Shown here one piece after another: positions 45,940 to 55,994 of a stretch of 64,000 nt of DNA. The first letter of the stretch is position 1. The number at the start of each line of letters is the position of its first letter. The stretch comes from Ahaetulla prasina (Eukaryota; Chordata; Lepidosauria; Squamata; Colubridae): positions 364,685,016-364,749,015 of the forward strand of contig NC_080539.1 in assembly GCF_028640845.1 (NCBI RefSeq), read 5' to 3'. The notes under the pieces were generated by a model. The model did no database searches and had not been told where the DNA came from. It was given only the letters and a program-made list of their open reading frames with translations. The translations under genes and the position numbers were made by a program.

Positions 45940-47068
45940 AAATGGTTGTAAGTCAAGGATTACTACCTGTATAGAACTAGGTAACTGTCAGGGTTCCAAG
46001 TAATACGCCCATAGCAAACAGAACTTCACGGCAGGTGGCTTCCTCGAAGAATAGTTTTATTGGACTTATAATAATAATAATAATTTAATTATATTGGCAC
46101 AGGCTGGTAAAAACCAACTCTGAACGTTCCCGCGGTTTTCACCTAATTAAAAGTGAAAGTTTTTCCCCTTTCCCAAACAATCAGTCACATGGTCCAATCA
46201 AGGTGCCGTCCGGTTGCCTGGTAACTTCTTTCCTCCTCTCTCTGACCGCCTGTGGGAATGTCCTTGGTTCCCAGGGGAAACTATTTTGTTTTGGCTACAA
46301 AATCCCAGGTCTCTCTATTCCCCCCCTCCCTACCCTTCAGCTCCAGCGTGGCAACCCTGAAGCCTCCAAATGGCCTCTGCCCAGGAGGTCAGCTTCAGGC
46401 TTTGCCAGTAACCTGGAGAAGTATGCAGAAGCGCAGGAAGGAATGAAGCCTCTTAGCAATGCTATTCCTCCTTCCCATCACCGCTAATTATTTCTGATGG
46501 CAAAGCCAAGATGTCTCCCTGTCTGGGAGAAAGTCAGAATTTGCATTTCTATGGAATGGATCCAGGCACTCAAGTGTGCAATAATGTCACACTGATTTTC
46601 CCTTGGGGAGGAAAGGGAGCGGAAGGGGGGCTCACCGAGAAAAGATTTCTTGCAAATCTCTGCATTCAGCTTGTCCGTCCCCTCCCTGTCAAGAAAACTG
46701 TCTGGTTCAATAACAGATCCATAACCCAGCCATCAACAATAAATGGTAGAGGAGGAATTATAAGCACTCACAAAGGTGCTGTAGTAGCGGACGGGCCCAG
46801 ATTGAAATATCTTGACTTCCTGGGTTGGAATTCATCAAACATACTATCTCTTGGCTTCGAACTCCCTCACGGGGTTGTTGTGGGCACAAAATACAGCTAT
46901 TCCTCAACGTACAAGAGTTCGTCCCAAAGGTGCTTTTTTTCAAGAGGCAGCTGGACTTTCTGGTTTTCCTTTTCTCCGAAGACGTTTCGCTTCTCAACCA
47001 AGAAGCTTCTTCAGCTCTGACCGAATGGTGGGGAATGGAAGGATTTATATTCCTTGCAGACAGCTGTA
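45940..47068. repeat. Segmental duplication, copy 1
   Basis: The stretch from AAATGGTTGTAAGTCAAGGA through LTR, unique DNA and repeat X to CAGCTGTATA. Copy 2 is 48177-48865. Confidence 0.88.
45986..46407. mobile_element. Solo LTR, TGTCAGG family
   Basis: TGTCAGGGTTCC...TTTGCCA, 422 bp. Perfect 5-bp target duplication GTAAC (45981-45985, 46408-46412). Confidence 0.82.
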
Positions 47069-47096
47069 TACAATTGGGACCGGTGCTTCAGTCGCT

Positions 47097-48172
47097 AAGC
47101 AATGCCATCATTAAGTGAGTCATTGCATGACTGTGCCTGTTTTTATTACCGTTTTTGGTCACAGTCGTTAAGTGAACCCCATTTCCTCCATTGACTTTGC
47201 TTGTAGGAAGGCAGCAGGGAAAATCCCAAATGGCGATCATATGACCCATTGCAAATTATGATCACGACCGGGTGACAGCCATAAGCTATGTTTTCAATGT
47301 CTCTGTAAGTACAAGCAATCAGTAAGCAATGCCATCATTAAGTGAGTCATTGCATGACTGTGCCTGTTTTATTACCGTTTTGGTCACAGTCGTTAAGTGA
47401 ACCCCATTTCCTCCATTGACTTTGCTTGTAGGAAGGCAGCAGGAAAATCCCAAATGGCGATCATATGACCCACTGCAAATTATGATCACGACCGGGTGAC
47501 AGCCATAAGCTATGTTTTCAATGTCTCTGTAAGTACAAGCAATCAGTAAGCAATGCCATCATTAAGTGAGTCATTGCATGACTGTGCCTGTTTTATTACC
47601 GTTTTGGTCACAGTCGTTAAGTGAACCCCATTTCCTCCATTGACTTTGCTTGTAGGAAGGCAGCAGGAAAATCCCAAATGGCGATCATATGACCCACTGC
47701 AAATTATGATCACGACCGGGTGACAGCCATAAGCTATGTTTTCAATGTCTCTGTAAGTACAAGCAATCAGTAAGCAATGCCATCATTAAGTGAACCCCAT
47801 TTCCTCCATTGACTTTGCTTGTAGGAAGGCAGCAGGGAAAATCCCAAATGGCGATCATATGACCCATTGCAAATTATGATCACGACCGGGTGACAGCCAT
47901 AAGCTATGTTTTTCAATGTCTCTGTAAGTACAAGCAATCAGTAAGCAATGCCATCATTAAGTGAGTCATTGCATGACTGTGCCTGTTTTTATTACCGTTT
48001 TTGGTCACAGTCGTTAAGTGAACCCCATTTCCTCCATTGACTTTGCTTGTAGGAAGGCAGCAGGGAAAATCCCAAATGGCGATCATATGACCCATTGCAA
48101 ATTATGATCACGACCGGGTGACAGCCATAAGCTATGTTTTTCAATGTCTCTGTAAGTACAAGCAATCAGTAA
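47097..48172. repeat. 225-bp tandem array of mariner-like sequence
   Basis: AAGCAATGCCATCATTAAGTG starts units at 47097, 47324, 47548, 47773 and 47943. Spacings are 227, 224, 225 and 170 bp. The body is the inner part of the mariner-like MITE (CGTTAAGTGAACCCC, CCATTGACTTTGCTTG). Confidence 0.95.
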
Positions 48173-48176
48173 GCAA

Positions 48177-48865
48177 AATGGTTGTAAGTCAAGGATTACT
48201 ACCTGTATAGAACTAGGTAACTGTCAGGGTTCCAAGTGTCGCCCATAGCAAACAGAACTTCACGGCAGGTGGCTTCCTCGAAGAATAGTTTTATTGGACT
48301 TATAATAATAATTTAATTATATTGGCACAGGCTGGTAAAAACCAACTCTGAACGTTCCCGCGGTTTTCACCTAATTAAAAGTGAAAGTTTTTCCCCTTTC
48401 CCAAACAATCAGTCACATGGTCCAATCAAGGTGCCGTCCGGTTGCCTGGTAACTTCTTTCCTCCTCTCTCTGACCGCCTGTGGGAATGTCCTTGGTTCCC
48501 AGGGGAAACTATTTTGTTTTGGCTACAAAATCCCAGGTCTCTCTATTCCCCCCCTCCCTACCCTTCAGCTCCAGCGTGGCAACCCTGAAGCCTCCAAATG
48601 GCCTCTGCCCAGGAGGTCAGCTTCAGGCTTTGCCAGTAACCTGGAGAAGTATGCAGAAGCGCAGGAAGGAATGAAGCCTCTTAGCAATGCTATTCCTCAA
48701 CATACAAGAGTTTGTCCCAAAGGTGCTTTTTTTCAAGAGGCAGCTGGACTTTCTGGTTTTCCTTTTCTCCGAAGACGTTTCGCTTCTCAACCAAGAAGCT
48801 TCTTCAGCTCTGACCGAATGGTGGGGAATGGAAGGATTTATATTCCTTGCAGACAGCTGTATACC
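48177..48865. repeat. Segmental duplication, copy 2
   Basis: Matches copy 1 (offset about 2,238 bp at the start) but lacks about 434 bp, with the break at a GCTATTCCTC repeat. Confidence 0.88.
48222..48635. mobile_element. Solo LTR, TGTCAGG family (duplicated)
   Basis: The duplicate of 45986-46407 with the same GTAAC flanks (48217-48221, 48636-48640). It arose by segmental copying, not by a new insertion. Confidence 0.82.
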
Positions 48866-49125
48866 AGGGCCGTGGGTGGCTCAGGCTGTAAGATAGCCTG
48901 TTATTAAAACACAGCTGCTTGCAATTACTGCAGGCTCGAGTCCCACCAGGCCCAAGGTTGACTCAGCCTTCCATTCTTTATAAGGTAGGTAAAATGAGGA
49001 CCCAGATTGTTGGGGGGGCAATAAGTTGACTTTGTAAATATACAAATAGAATGAGACTATTGCCTTACACAATGTAAGCCGCCCTGAGTCTTCGGAGAAG
49101 GGCGGGATATAAATGTAAAAAAAAA
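48866..49125 (+). mobile_element. tRNA-derived SINE (family A)
   Basis: GGGTGGCTCAGGCTG head, B-box-like GGCTCGAGTCC, tail AAGCCGCCCTGAGTCTTCGG and A-run. Confidence 0.85.
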
Positions 49126-49189
49126 ACCAAAAAAAAACCCAGTCGAAGTATAGTTGAAGTCCACAAATCTTAAAAGTTTCCAAGGTTGG

Positions 49190-49525
49190 AGAACCCTGGG
49201 TTAGACAACGCAGATAGTCTTCGACCTACGATCACAATTGGGACCGGTGCTTCAGTCGCTAAGCAATGCCATCATTAAGTGAGTCATTGCATGACTGTGC
49301 CTGTTTTTATTACCGTTTTTGGTCACAGTCGTTAAGTGAACCCCATTTCCTCCATTGACTTTGCTTGTAGGAAGGCAGCAGGGAAAATCCCAAATGGCGA
49401 TCATATGACCCACTGCAAATTATGATCACGACCGGGTGACAGCCATAAGCTATGTTTTTCAATGTCTCTGTAAGTACAAGCAATCAGTAAGCAAAATGGT
49501 TGTAAGTTGAGGATGACAAGTAGCA
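49190..49525. mobile_element. Mariner-like MITE, single 225-bp unit
   Basis: CTTCGACCTACGATCACAA at left, the same unit as the array at 49257, TTGTAAGTTGAGGATGAC at right. This shows the unexpanded arrangement. Confidence 0.75.
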
Positions 49526-49549
49526 ACAGGCAGTCCCCGATTTACAACC

Positions 49550-50585
49550 ATTTCACTTCTCTTCTCTTCTCTCTGTATACCAATGACTGCATCTCTAATG
49601 ATCCATCTGTTAAGCTACTGAAGTTCGCAGATGACACAACAGTGATTGGTCTCATTCGAGACAATGACGAATCCGCATATAGACGAGAGGTCGAAAGATT
49701 AGCCTTGTGGTGCAACCAAAACAATCTGGAACTGAACACACTCAAAACCGTAGAAATGGTGGTAGACTTTAGGAAAAACCCTTCCATACTTCCACCTCTC
49801 ACAATACTTGACAACACAGTATCAACAGTAGAAACCTTCAAATTTCTGGGTTCTATCATATCGCAAGATCTCAAATGGACAGCTAACATCAAAAATATCA
49901 TTAAAAAAGGACAACAAAGAATGTTCTTTCTGCGCCAACTCAGTAAGCTCAAACTGCCCAAGGAGCTGCTGATCCAATTCTACAGAGGAATTATTGAGTC
50001 TGTCATTTGCACCTCTATAACTGTCTGGTTCGGTTCTGCAACCCAACAAGAAAAACACAGACTTCAGAGGATAATTAGAACTGCAGAAAAAATAATTGCT
50101 ACCAACCTGCCTTCCATTGAGGACCTGTATACTGCACGAATCAAGAAGAGGGCCGTGAAAATATTTGCAGATCCCTCGCATCCTGGACATAAACTGTTTC
50201 AACTCCTACCCTCAAAACGACGCTATAGAGCACTGCACACCAGAACAACTAGACACAAGAACAGTTTTTCCCCGAAGGCCATCACTCTGCTAAACAAATA
50301 ATTCCCTCAACACTGTCAGACTATTTACTGAATCTGCACTACTATTAATCGTTTCATAGTTCCCATCACCAATCTCTTTCCACTTAGGACTGTATGACTA
50401 TAACTTGTTGCTGGCAATCCTTATGATTTACATTGATATATTGATCATCAATTGTGTTGTAAATGTTGTACCTTGATGAACGTATCTTTTCTTTTATGTA
50501 CACTGAGAGCATATGCACCAAGACAAATTCCTTGTGTGTCCAATCACACTTGGCCAATAAAAATTCTATTCTATTCTATTCTATT
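49550..50585 (+). mobile_element. L3/CR1-like LINE with ATTCT tail
   Basis: Coding part, a 280-bp 3' UTR ending TTGGCCAATAAAAATTCTA and four ATTCT units. This 3' UTR is the source of the fragments at 30447, 32228, 40143 and 56605. Confidence 0.88.
49555..50301 (+). CDS. L3/CR1-like LINE RT, 5'-truncated ORF
   Basis: About 248 codons open from LFSLYTNDC through FADDTTVIGLI (catalytic ADD) and the C-terminal domain to NSFSPKAITLLNK and a stop. Only the second half of the RT remains, with no endonuclease. The wording fits the CR1-L3 group of snakes whose tails are linked to AATAG microsatellites (literature, recalled). The open frame suggests a fairly young copy. Confidence 0.82.
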   Translation, partial: TSLLFSLYTNDCISNDPSVKLLKFADDTTVIGLIRDNDESAYRREVERLALWCNQNNLELNTLKTVEMVVDFRKNPSILPPLTILDNTVSTVETFKFLGSIISQDLKWTANIKNIIKKGQQRMFFLRQLSKLKLPKELLIQFYRGIIESVICTSITVWFGSATQQEKHRLQRIIRTAEKIIATNLPSIEDLYTARIKKRAVKIFADPSHPGHKLFQLLPSKRRYRALHTRTTRHKNSFSPKAITLLNK

Positions 50586-50589
50586 TGTT

Positions 50590-50927
50590 TAATGGCAGTC
50601 CAAATTGCAATGGCACTGGAAAAAGTGACTCATGACTGTTTTTCACACTTATGACCATTGCAGTATACCCCATGGTCAAGTGATCAAAATTCGTACACTG
50701 GGCAACTGACTCATATTTATGACAGTTGTAGTGTCACACGATCCCTTTTTGCGACCTTCTGGCAAGCAAAATCAATGGGGAAGCCACTTAACAACCCTGT
50801 CAGTGATTCATTTAGCATCTGTAGCAAGAAAGGTCATAAAATGGAGCAAAATTCACTTAACAACTGCCTTGCTTAGCAACGGAAATGTGTGGCTCAGTGG
50901 TGGTCCTAAGTCAAGGATTGCCTGCCC
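50590..50927. mobile_element. Tc1/mariner-like MITE
   Basis: GGCACTGGAAAAAGTGACTC, CAAGCAAAATCAATGGGG and CCTAAGTCAAGGATTGCCTG in order. Confidence 0.7.
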
Positions 50928-50978
50928 TTGTGTCCTGACAAGAGTAGCTCTCCTCCACAAAATGGAGTCAGTCTAGAT

Positions 50979-51311
50979 CAGGGGTGTCAAACTCAAGGGC
51001 CGGGGGCCAGGGCCGGCCCGTGGGGTGATTAGATGTGGCCCGCAGGGCTGCCTGGAAACAGCGAAAGACCTGCCTTCGGTGCCTCTGCCAGCAAAAATGG
51101 AGCTCGGGAGGGCTGCATGCAGGAAGCCGTCATAGCCGAAAATGGAGCTTGGGAGCCTGTTTTCGCTGACAGGGCGCTCGGGCCACCACAGGCGCCCCCG
51201 ACATGAGTGATGTCAAACTGGCCACATCCACCCTGGCCACGACCATCCCAGCCCTTGAGGTCAAACACAACCCTGGTGTGGCCCTCAGTGAAATTGAGTT
51301 TGACACCCCTG
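50979..51311. mobile_element. hAT-like MITE (CAGGGGTGTCAAACT family), complete
   Basis: CAGGGGTGTCAAACTCAAGG...GAGTTTGACACCCCTG. Perfect 8-bp target duplication GTCTAGAT (50971-50978, 51312-51319). Confidence 0.9.
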
Positions 51312-51319
51312 GTCTAGAT

Positions 51320-51692
51320 CAGGGGTCTCCAACCTTGGCAACTTTAAGACTTCTGGACTTCAACTCCCAGAGCAAAGCTGGCTGAGGGGCCGGTGAATAG
51401 CGCAGGCTGGTAAAGCCTGTTATTAAGAACACAAAGCCTGCAATTACTGCAGGTTCGAGCCCGGCCCAAGGTTGACTCAGCCTTCCATCCTTTATAAGGT
51501 AGGTAAAATGAGGACCCAGATTGTTGGGGGGGCAATAAGTTGACTTTGTAAAAATATACAAATAGAATGAGACTATTGCCTTATACACTGTAAGCCGCCC
51601 TGAGTCTTCGGAGAAGGGCGGGGTATAAATGTAAACAAACAAACAAAAAAAAAGTCCAGAAGTCTTAAAGTTGCCAAGGTTGGAGACCCCTG
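51320..51692. mobile_element. Palindromic hAT-like MITE with SINE
   Basis: CAGGGGTCTCCAACC...GGTTGGAGACCCCTG. Flanked by GTCTAGAT at 51312-51319 and 51693-51700, the left one shared with the previous element. Confidence 0.9.
51388..51650 (+). mobile_element. tRNA-derived SINE (family A)
   Basis: GGGCCGGTGAATAGCGCAGG head variant, B-box GGTTCGAGCC, tail GCCGCCCTGAGTCTTCGG and AAAC repeats. Confidence 0.8.
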
Positions 51693-51700
51693 GTCTAGAT

Positions 51701-52554
51701 GGCCTTCAAGGCCCCTTCCAATCCTGGGATGCTAGGTGAGAGGCCATTCCTGCCACGACCCAGAGCACAAAAGCCACAAGATGGACTTATTTTATGGCAC
51801 CTTTCAAAGAAAAATCTTCCCTCGCACAGCTGTGCCAGCTGGTGTTTGACTTCTGTTTGCTCAGCTAGGAGGCCCCGGGTGCCAATACGGATGAGTAAAT
51901 AGCCCATATTTTATTTAAATGACAAACATTAGCCTCCGCTTTTTCAGTTCTTAAAATGGAAGCCATGGAGTAGATTAGGAGTAGAATCAATTCAAACCAT
52001 CCACTAAGCTTACAAATTTGAGTCTTTTTGTGGTTTTTTTTTCCCACTGCAAGATGGAAGTGTGGAACTTCCCTGAGGCCACTCATGGAATGGGAGTTTA
52101 ACTTAATTTTTCTTCTTCTCTTCTCTTCCTTGTCACTAATCTTACAGCTTATCCAGACATCGCAATACGCTTGGCTAAGAAGTGATGTTGTTTGTGTGTA
52201 AATGTGCGCTGGTGCGTATCCCTGCATTGTTTTATTCGTCAGAAATGGCAAATAGAAAAAGAAGCACTGAGGAACAAGGCAGCCACAAACAAGAATGAGT
52301 CAGAAAACAAAACGGGAGTGGGGAAAAAAAACGATCAAAGCAACTTCTTCGAGCATTTTGTGTTTTTTCTAATTAATTTTACCTTGCCAGGAAAATCCAT
52401 ACTTGTTCTACTGAGCTAGTAGGAGATTCAGGAAGAGCAGGAATTGTCTAGCAAGGGATGCAAGTCAACTTTTACTTGAGTGTTGATTAAATTTCAATGG
52501 AGTGATTTTTCGAGTTGGAGAAATGGTCCAAAATAAGCAAGAAATGGTCCAAAG
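51701..52554. other. Repeat-poor island, no gene seen
   Basis: About 850 bp without known repeats, and no exon with splice sites. Contains ATTTTATTTAAATGAC and other AT-rich words. Possibly non-coding conserved DNA. Confidence 0.35.
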
Positions 52555-52755
52555 CAGGGGTGGGTTCTACTTACCTTTCCTACTGGTTCATATCGTGCCC
52601 ACACATGTGCACTCACTCCGCTCACACACACATACACGCTCTTCTGCGCATGCGCGGAAGAGTTTTGATGATGTTTGGGTCAGTGGGTGGAGCCTCCCAC
52701 CGGTTTTACTACCGGTTCTATAGAACCGGTATGAACCGGGGGCAACCCATCACTG
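52555..52755. mobile_element. hAT-like MITE, CAGnGGTG family, short
   Basis: CAGGGGTGGGTTCTAC...GCAACCCATCACTG. Flanks GTCCAAAG (52547-52554) and GTCCAAAA (52756-52763). Confidence 0.8.
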
Positions 52756-52800
52756 GTCCAAAATCTTTAAGGCATTCATGATCAGTACAACACTTTAAAG

Positions 52801-52935
52801 CAGGGATCTCCAACCTTGGTCCCTTTAAGACTTGTGAACTTCAACCCCCAGAGTCCCTCAGCCAGCGAAGCTGGCCTAGGAACTCTGGGAGTTGAAGTCC
52901 ACAAGTCTTAAAGGGACTAAGGTTGGAGACCCCTG
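52801..52935. mobile_element. Palindromic hAT-like MITE, 135 bp
   Basis: CAGGGATCTCCAACC...GGTTGGAGACCCCTG, almost a perfect inverted repeat. Flanks CTTTAAAG (52793-52800) and CTTTAAAT (52936-52943). Confidence 0.88.
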
Positions 52936-53167
52936 CTTTAAATTGTGTTTGGCAGGCAATGGGCAGCCAGTGGAGGATACAACACTGATCCCAGCACCTT
53001 GTTTGGACTTTAGCTGCTGCATTTGGGCTAGTCCTTGAGTTACAACCGTAATGGAACCTGCCCAGCATGGTCACACTTGTCGCTGTCATAATTAGGGTCA
53101 CCCACATGACCGACTGATTTTACAATGTTCCTTGTGTTGGTTATTAAGTGAGCATTGCAGTTTGGAG

Positions 53168-53568
53168 TCAGAACTGAAGAAGCTTCTTGGATGAGAAGCG
53201 AAACCTCTTCAAGGGCCTCTGTGGCTCAGGCTGCTAAGACAGTCTGTTATTAACACAGCTGCTTGCAATTACTGCAGGTTCAAGTCCCACCAGGCCCAAG
53301 GTTGACTCAGCCTTCCATCCTTTATAAGGTAGGTAAAATGAGGACCCAGATTGTTCGGGGCAATAAGTTGACTTTGTATATAAATATACAAATAGGATGA
53401 AGACTATTGCTAACAGTGTAAGCCGCCCTGAGTCTTCAGAGAAGAGCGGGATATAAATGCAAATAAAAAAAAAAAAAGGAAAAAACAAAGTCCAGTTGCC
53501 TTTTTTTTTTTTAAAGCACCTTTGGGACAACCATGACCTGGATGACTGAGAATCTCCATAGACATAGC
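53168..53568. repeat. Interspersed repeat X with SINE insert
   Basis: GAACTGAAGAAGCTTCTTGG at left, AAAGCACCTTTGGGACAACC and GGATGACTGAGAATCTCCAT at right, split by the SINE at 53212-53476. Confidence 0.7.
53212..53476 (+). mobile_element. tRNA-derived SINE (family A)
   Basis: GGGCCTCTGTGGCTCAGGC head, B-box GGTTCAAGTCC, GCCGCCCTGAGTCTTCAG tail and A-run. Confidence 0.85.
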
Positions 53569-53574
53569 TTAGAA

Positions 53575-54032
53575 CCGTGATGGAGAACCTATGGCACGCG
53601 TGCCATAGCTGGCACGCAGAACTCTCTCTGCGGGCACGCAAGCTGTCGCCCAGCCCAGCTCCACCATTCATGCACATGCACACCTCCCACTGGCCAGCTG
53701 ATTTTGGGATGTGTGGGGGGCAGGGCGCTTGCGGAAGATGCGCCTGCATGCATGGGGGGCAGGGGTCACACGTGCATGCGCAGGGGTTGGGGGCGGTGTG
53801 CAAGGGGTGCCCCCCCACAGCCCATTTTTGGGCCCAGGAGGCTACAGGGAGGCCTGCTAGGCCAAAAACAGGGGGTCGGGAGGGGGTCATATGCACATGC
53901 GTGGAGGGCAGGGGGAGTGTGGGGGATTGCGTGCACATGTACAGGGGCCGGTGGGAGCATGGGGGGGGGTCATGCACGCTTGTGCAGGGTTGCACTTTTG
54001 GCACACAATGAGAAAAAGTTTAGCCATCACTG
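53575..54032. mobile_element. hAT-like MITE (GTGATGG family)
   Basis: CCGTGATGGAGAACC...AGCCATCACTG. Flanks GCTTAGAA (53567-53574) and GCCTAGTA (54033-54040). Confidence 0.72.
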
Positions 54033-54040
54033 GCCTAGTA

Positions 54041-54970
54041 TCCAAACCACAGGCAACTGAGCAAGGACTGACCGGGGTGCTGTCTTTATAGCCAAGTGTC
54101 CTGACTTCTGATTGGCCTGACTGGGCCTGTCTTTTAAAGCAATCACCCCTGAATTCGGGAGCGCTTCTCCCCCTGTGCAGGGGTTGCAGCCAGGTAGCCT
54201 AGCAAGGAAACGGCGGCCTTTCGATGAACGATTTGTGGTGTTCAGGATGGCTGTGTTGCTAACGGCGTTTTAAACCGGAGCGTAAGCTGCCATGAATCTG
54301 AACAATAGAAAATATGAATAATAACAGTGCCGACACTTTCTCAGCCCTGCCAACTGGAAAACATTGATATCGCCACCTTTCTGGTGGAAAACACAAGGAA
54401 GCCTTCCCTTCATTTATCAGCATGAGAGGCCGTCTTTCCCTCCTTCCCTGTGGCCCACTCCAGTTTAAAGACTCTACAGCCAAACCTGTGATTAATAAGG
54501 TGCAGCCTAGCATTTTCCTTTCCTTTTTTCTTTTTTCTTTCCCTGACTGCCGGAAAAAAAAACCTGCAGAAGGAACACAATTCTCTGGACTACCGAAGTC
54601 TTGGGGGGTGGGGGGGAGGAAAGATTTCATCAGCCCTGAACCAGCAGCCATCTGAGCCCCCCACGTGATTTCTCCCGTAGAATACATACGATAGATAAAA
54701 TTAAATTAAAATAAAACCAAACGCCCTCACCATCGTCAACGTATGGGCTGGCCAGCTTGGAGTTGGGAGGAAAAAAGAAGAATAGAGGGAAAGCGTATCA
54801 GGAGGAAACTTAAAAGCTTGTGTTGGAGGTCACTTACAGCTACACGGGTTGGCTCAGCAACAGACAGAGCTGCACAGAGTAACTTCTCTCTTCGGTGGCA
54901 CCCAACTTTCGGGGCACCAGGGACCAGTTCCGCAGACGGGAGGCTTTCGTGTGCTGCCTGCATCCCTTAG
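54041..54970. other. Repeat-poor, CpG-containing island
   Basis: About 930 bp without clear repeats. A good minus-strand donor CT|GTAAGTG lies at 54837 downward, preceded by CpG-bearing sequence (54840-54965). Could be a non-coding 5' exon or promoter; unproven. Confidence 0.35.
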
Positions 54971-55143
54971 TCTCCAACCTTGGCAACTTTAAGCCTGGCG
55001 GACTTCAGCTCCCAGAATTCCCCAGCCAGCTTTGCTTTCCCCTGTCTTAGATGGGGTTTCGCTTATTTGTGCAGCTCAGTTTCTGGCATGCCAGGGACTA
55101 GTGCCGGCCCGCAGACCAGGGGTTTTAGACACCTGCGGTATGG

Positions 55144-55722
55144 TACAAGTAGTCCTGAACTTACAATCATTTGTTTAGTGACTGTTCGAAGTTACAACAG
55201 CACTGAAAAAAGTGACTTATGACCATTTTACAAATGACCATTACATCATCTCCATGGTCACGTGATCAAAATTCAGACCCTTGGCAGCGGACTTATATTT
55301 ATGACGGTTGCAGGGTCCTGCAACCTTCTTTTACAACCTTCTGACAAACCAAGTCAATGAGGAAACCAGATTCACTTAACACCCATGTTACTAACAACTG
55401 CAGTGGTTCACTTAACAACTGTGGCAAGAGTTGTCTGAAGTTATCTGAAGTGGTGTAGGATTTCCTGCCTAAGCAGGAGGTTGGACTAGAAGACCTCCAA
55501 GGGCCCTTCCAACTCTGTTATTCTGTTCCGTTCCGTTCCGTTCCGTTCCATTCCATTCCATTCCATTCCATTCCATTCCATTCCATTCCATTCCATTCCA
55601 TTCCATTCTATTCTATTCTATTAAGAAAGGCCATAAAATGGGGCAAATCTCACTTAACAACTGTCTCATTTAGCAATGGAAATGTTGGGGTCAGTTGTGG
55701 TTGAAAGTCAAAGGACTAGCTG
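55144..55722. mobile_element. Tc1/mariner-like MITE with CR1 insert
   Basis: AGTAGTCCTGAACTTACAAT at left, GAAAGTCAAAGGACTAGCTG at right. A plus-strand CR1 tail occupies 55440-55620. Confidence 0.7.
55440..55620 (+). mobile_element. CR1 tail with TTCCG/TTCCA/TTCTA pentamers
   Basis: GGGCCCTTCCAACTCTGTTA, then TTCCG x4, TTCCA about x12 and TTCTA x3, i.e. a pentamer array drifting by point change. Confidence 0.85.
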
Positions 55723-55994
55723 TATTTCATGTAATTTTTACCCCAAATCAACTCAGTAGCTAGTTCTACTCATTACTTCTAGCCTTGCCTTTGATAAGGG
55801 GAAAAAAAAACCAAAACACCAGTCATCAGCCCTTCAGATATTTGGAAACTCTTAACTGGAGTAATTTTCTTCTGCTCTTGAGGTTAAACAGGTCTTTCAA
55901 TTGTTCCCCTAAGAATTGGAGTTCAGAACCTCCCTTTGTTTTCTTCTCCAGTGCTATGCTAACACACCAATCTCAAAAAATATATGACTTAAAG

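Noticed and set aside
47097..48172. Regular array considered as CRISPR-like
   Set aside because: No repeat-spacer alternation; whole 225-bp units are repeated and derive from a transposon in a vertebrate genome.
48866..49125. tRNA gene
   Set aside because: A- and B-box words are SINE promoters; the cloverleaf is degenerate and the same sequence recurs many times with SINE bodies.
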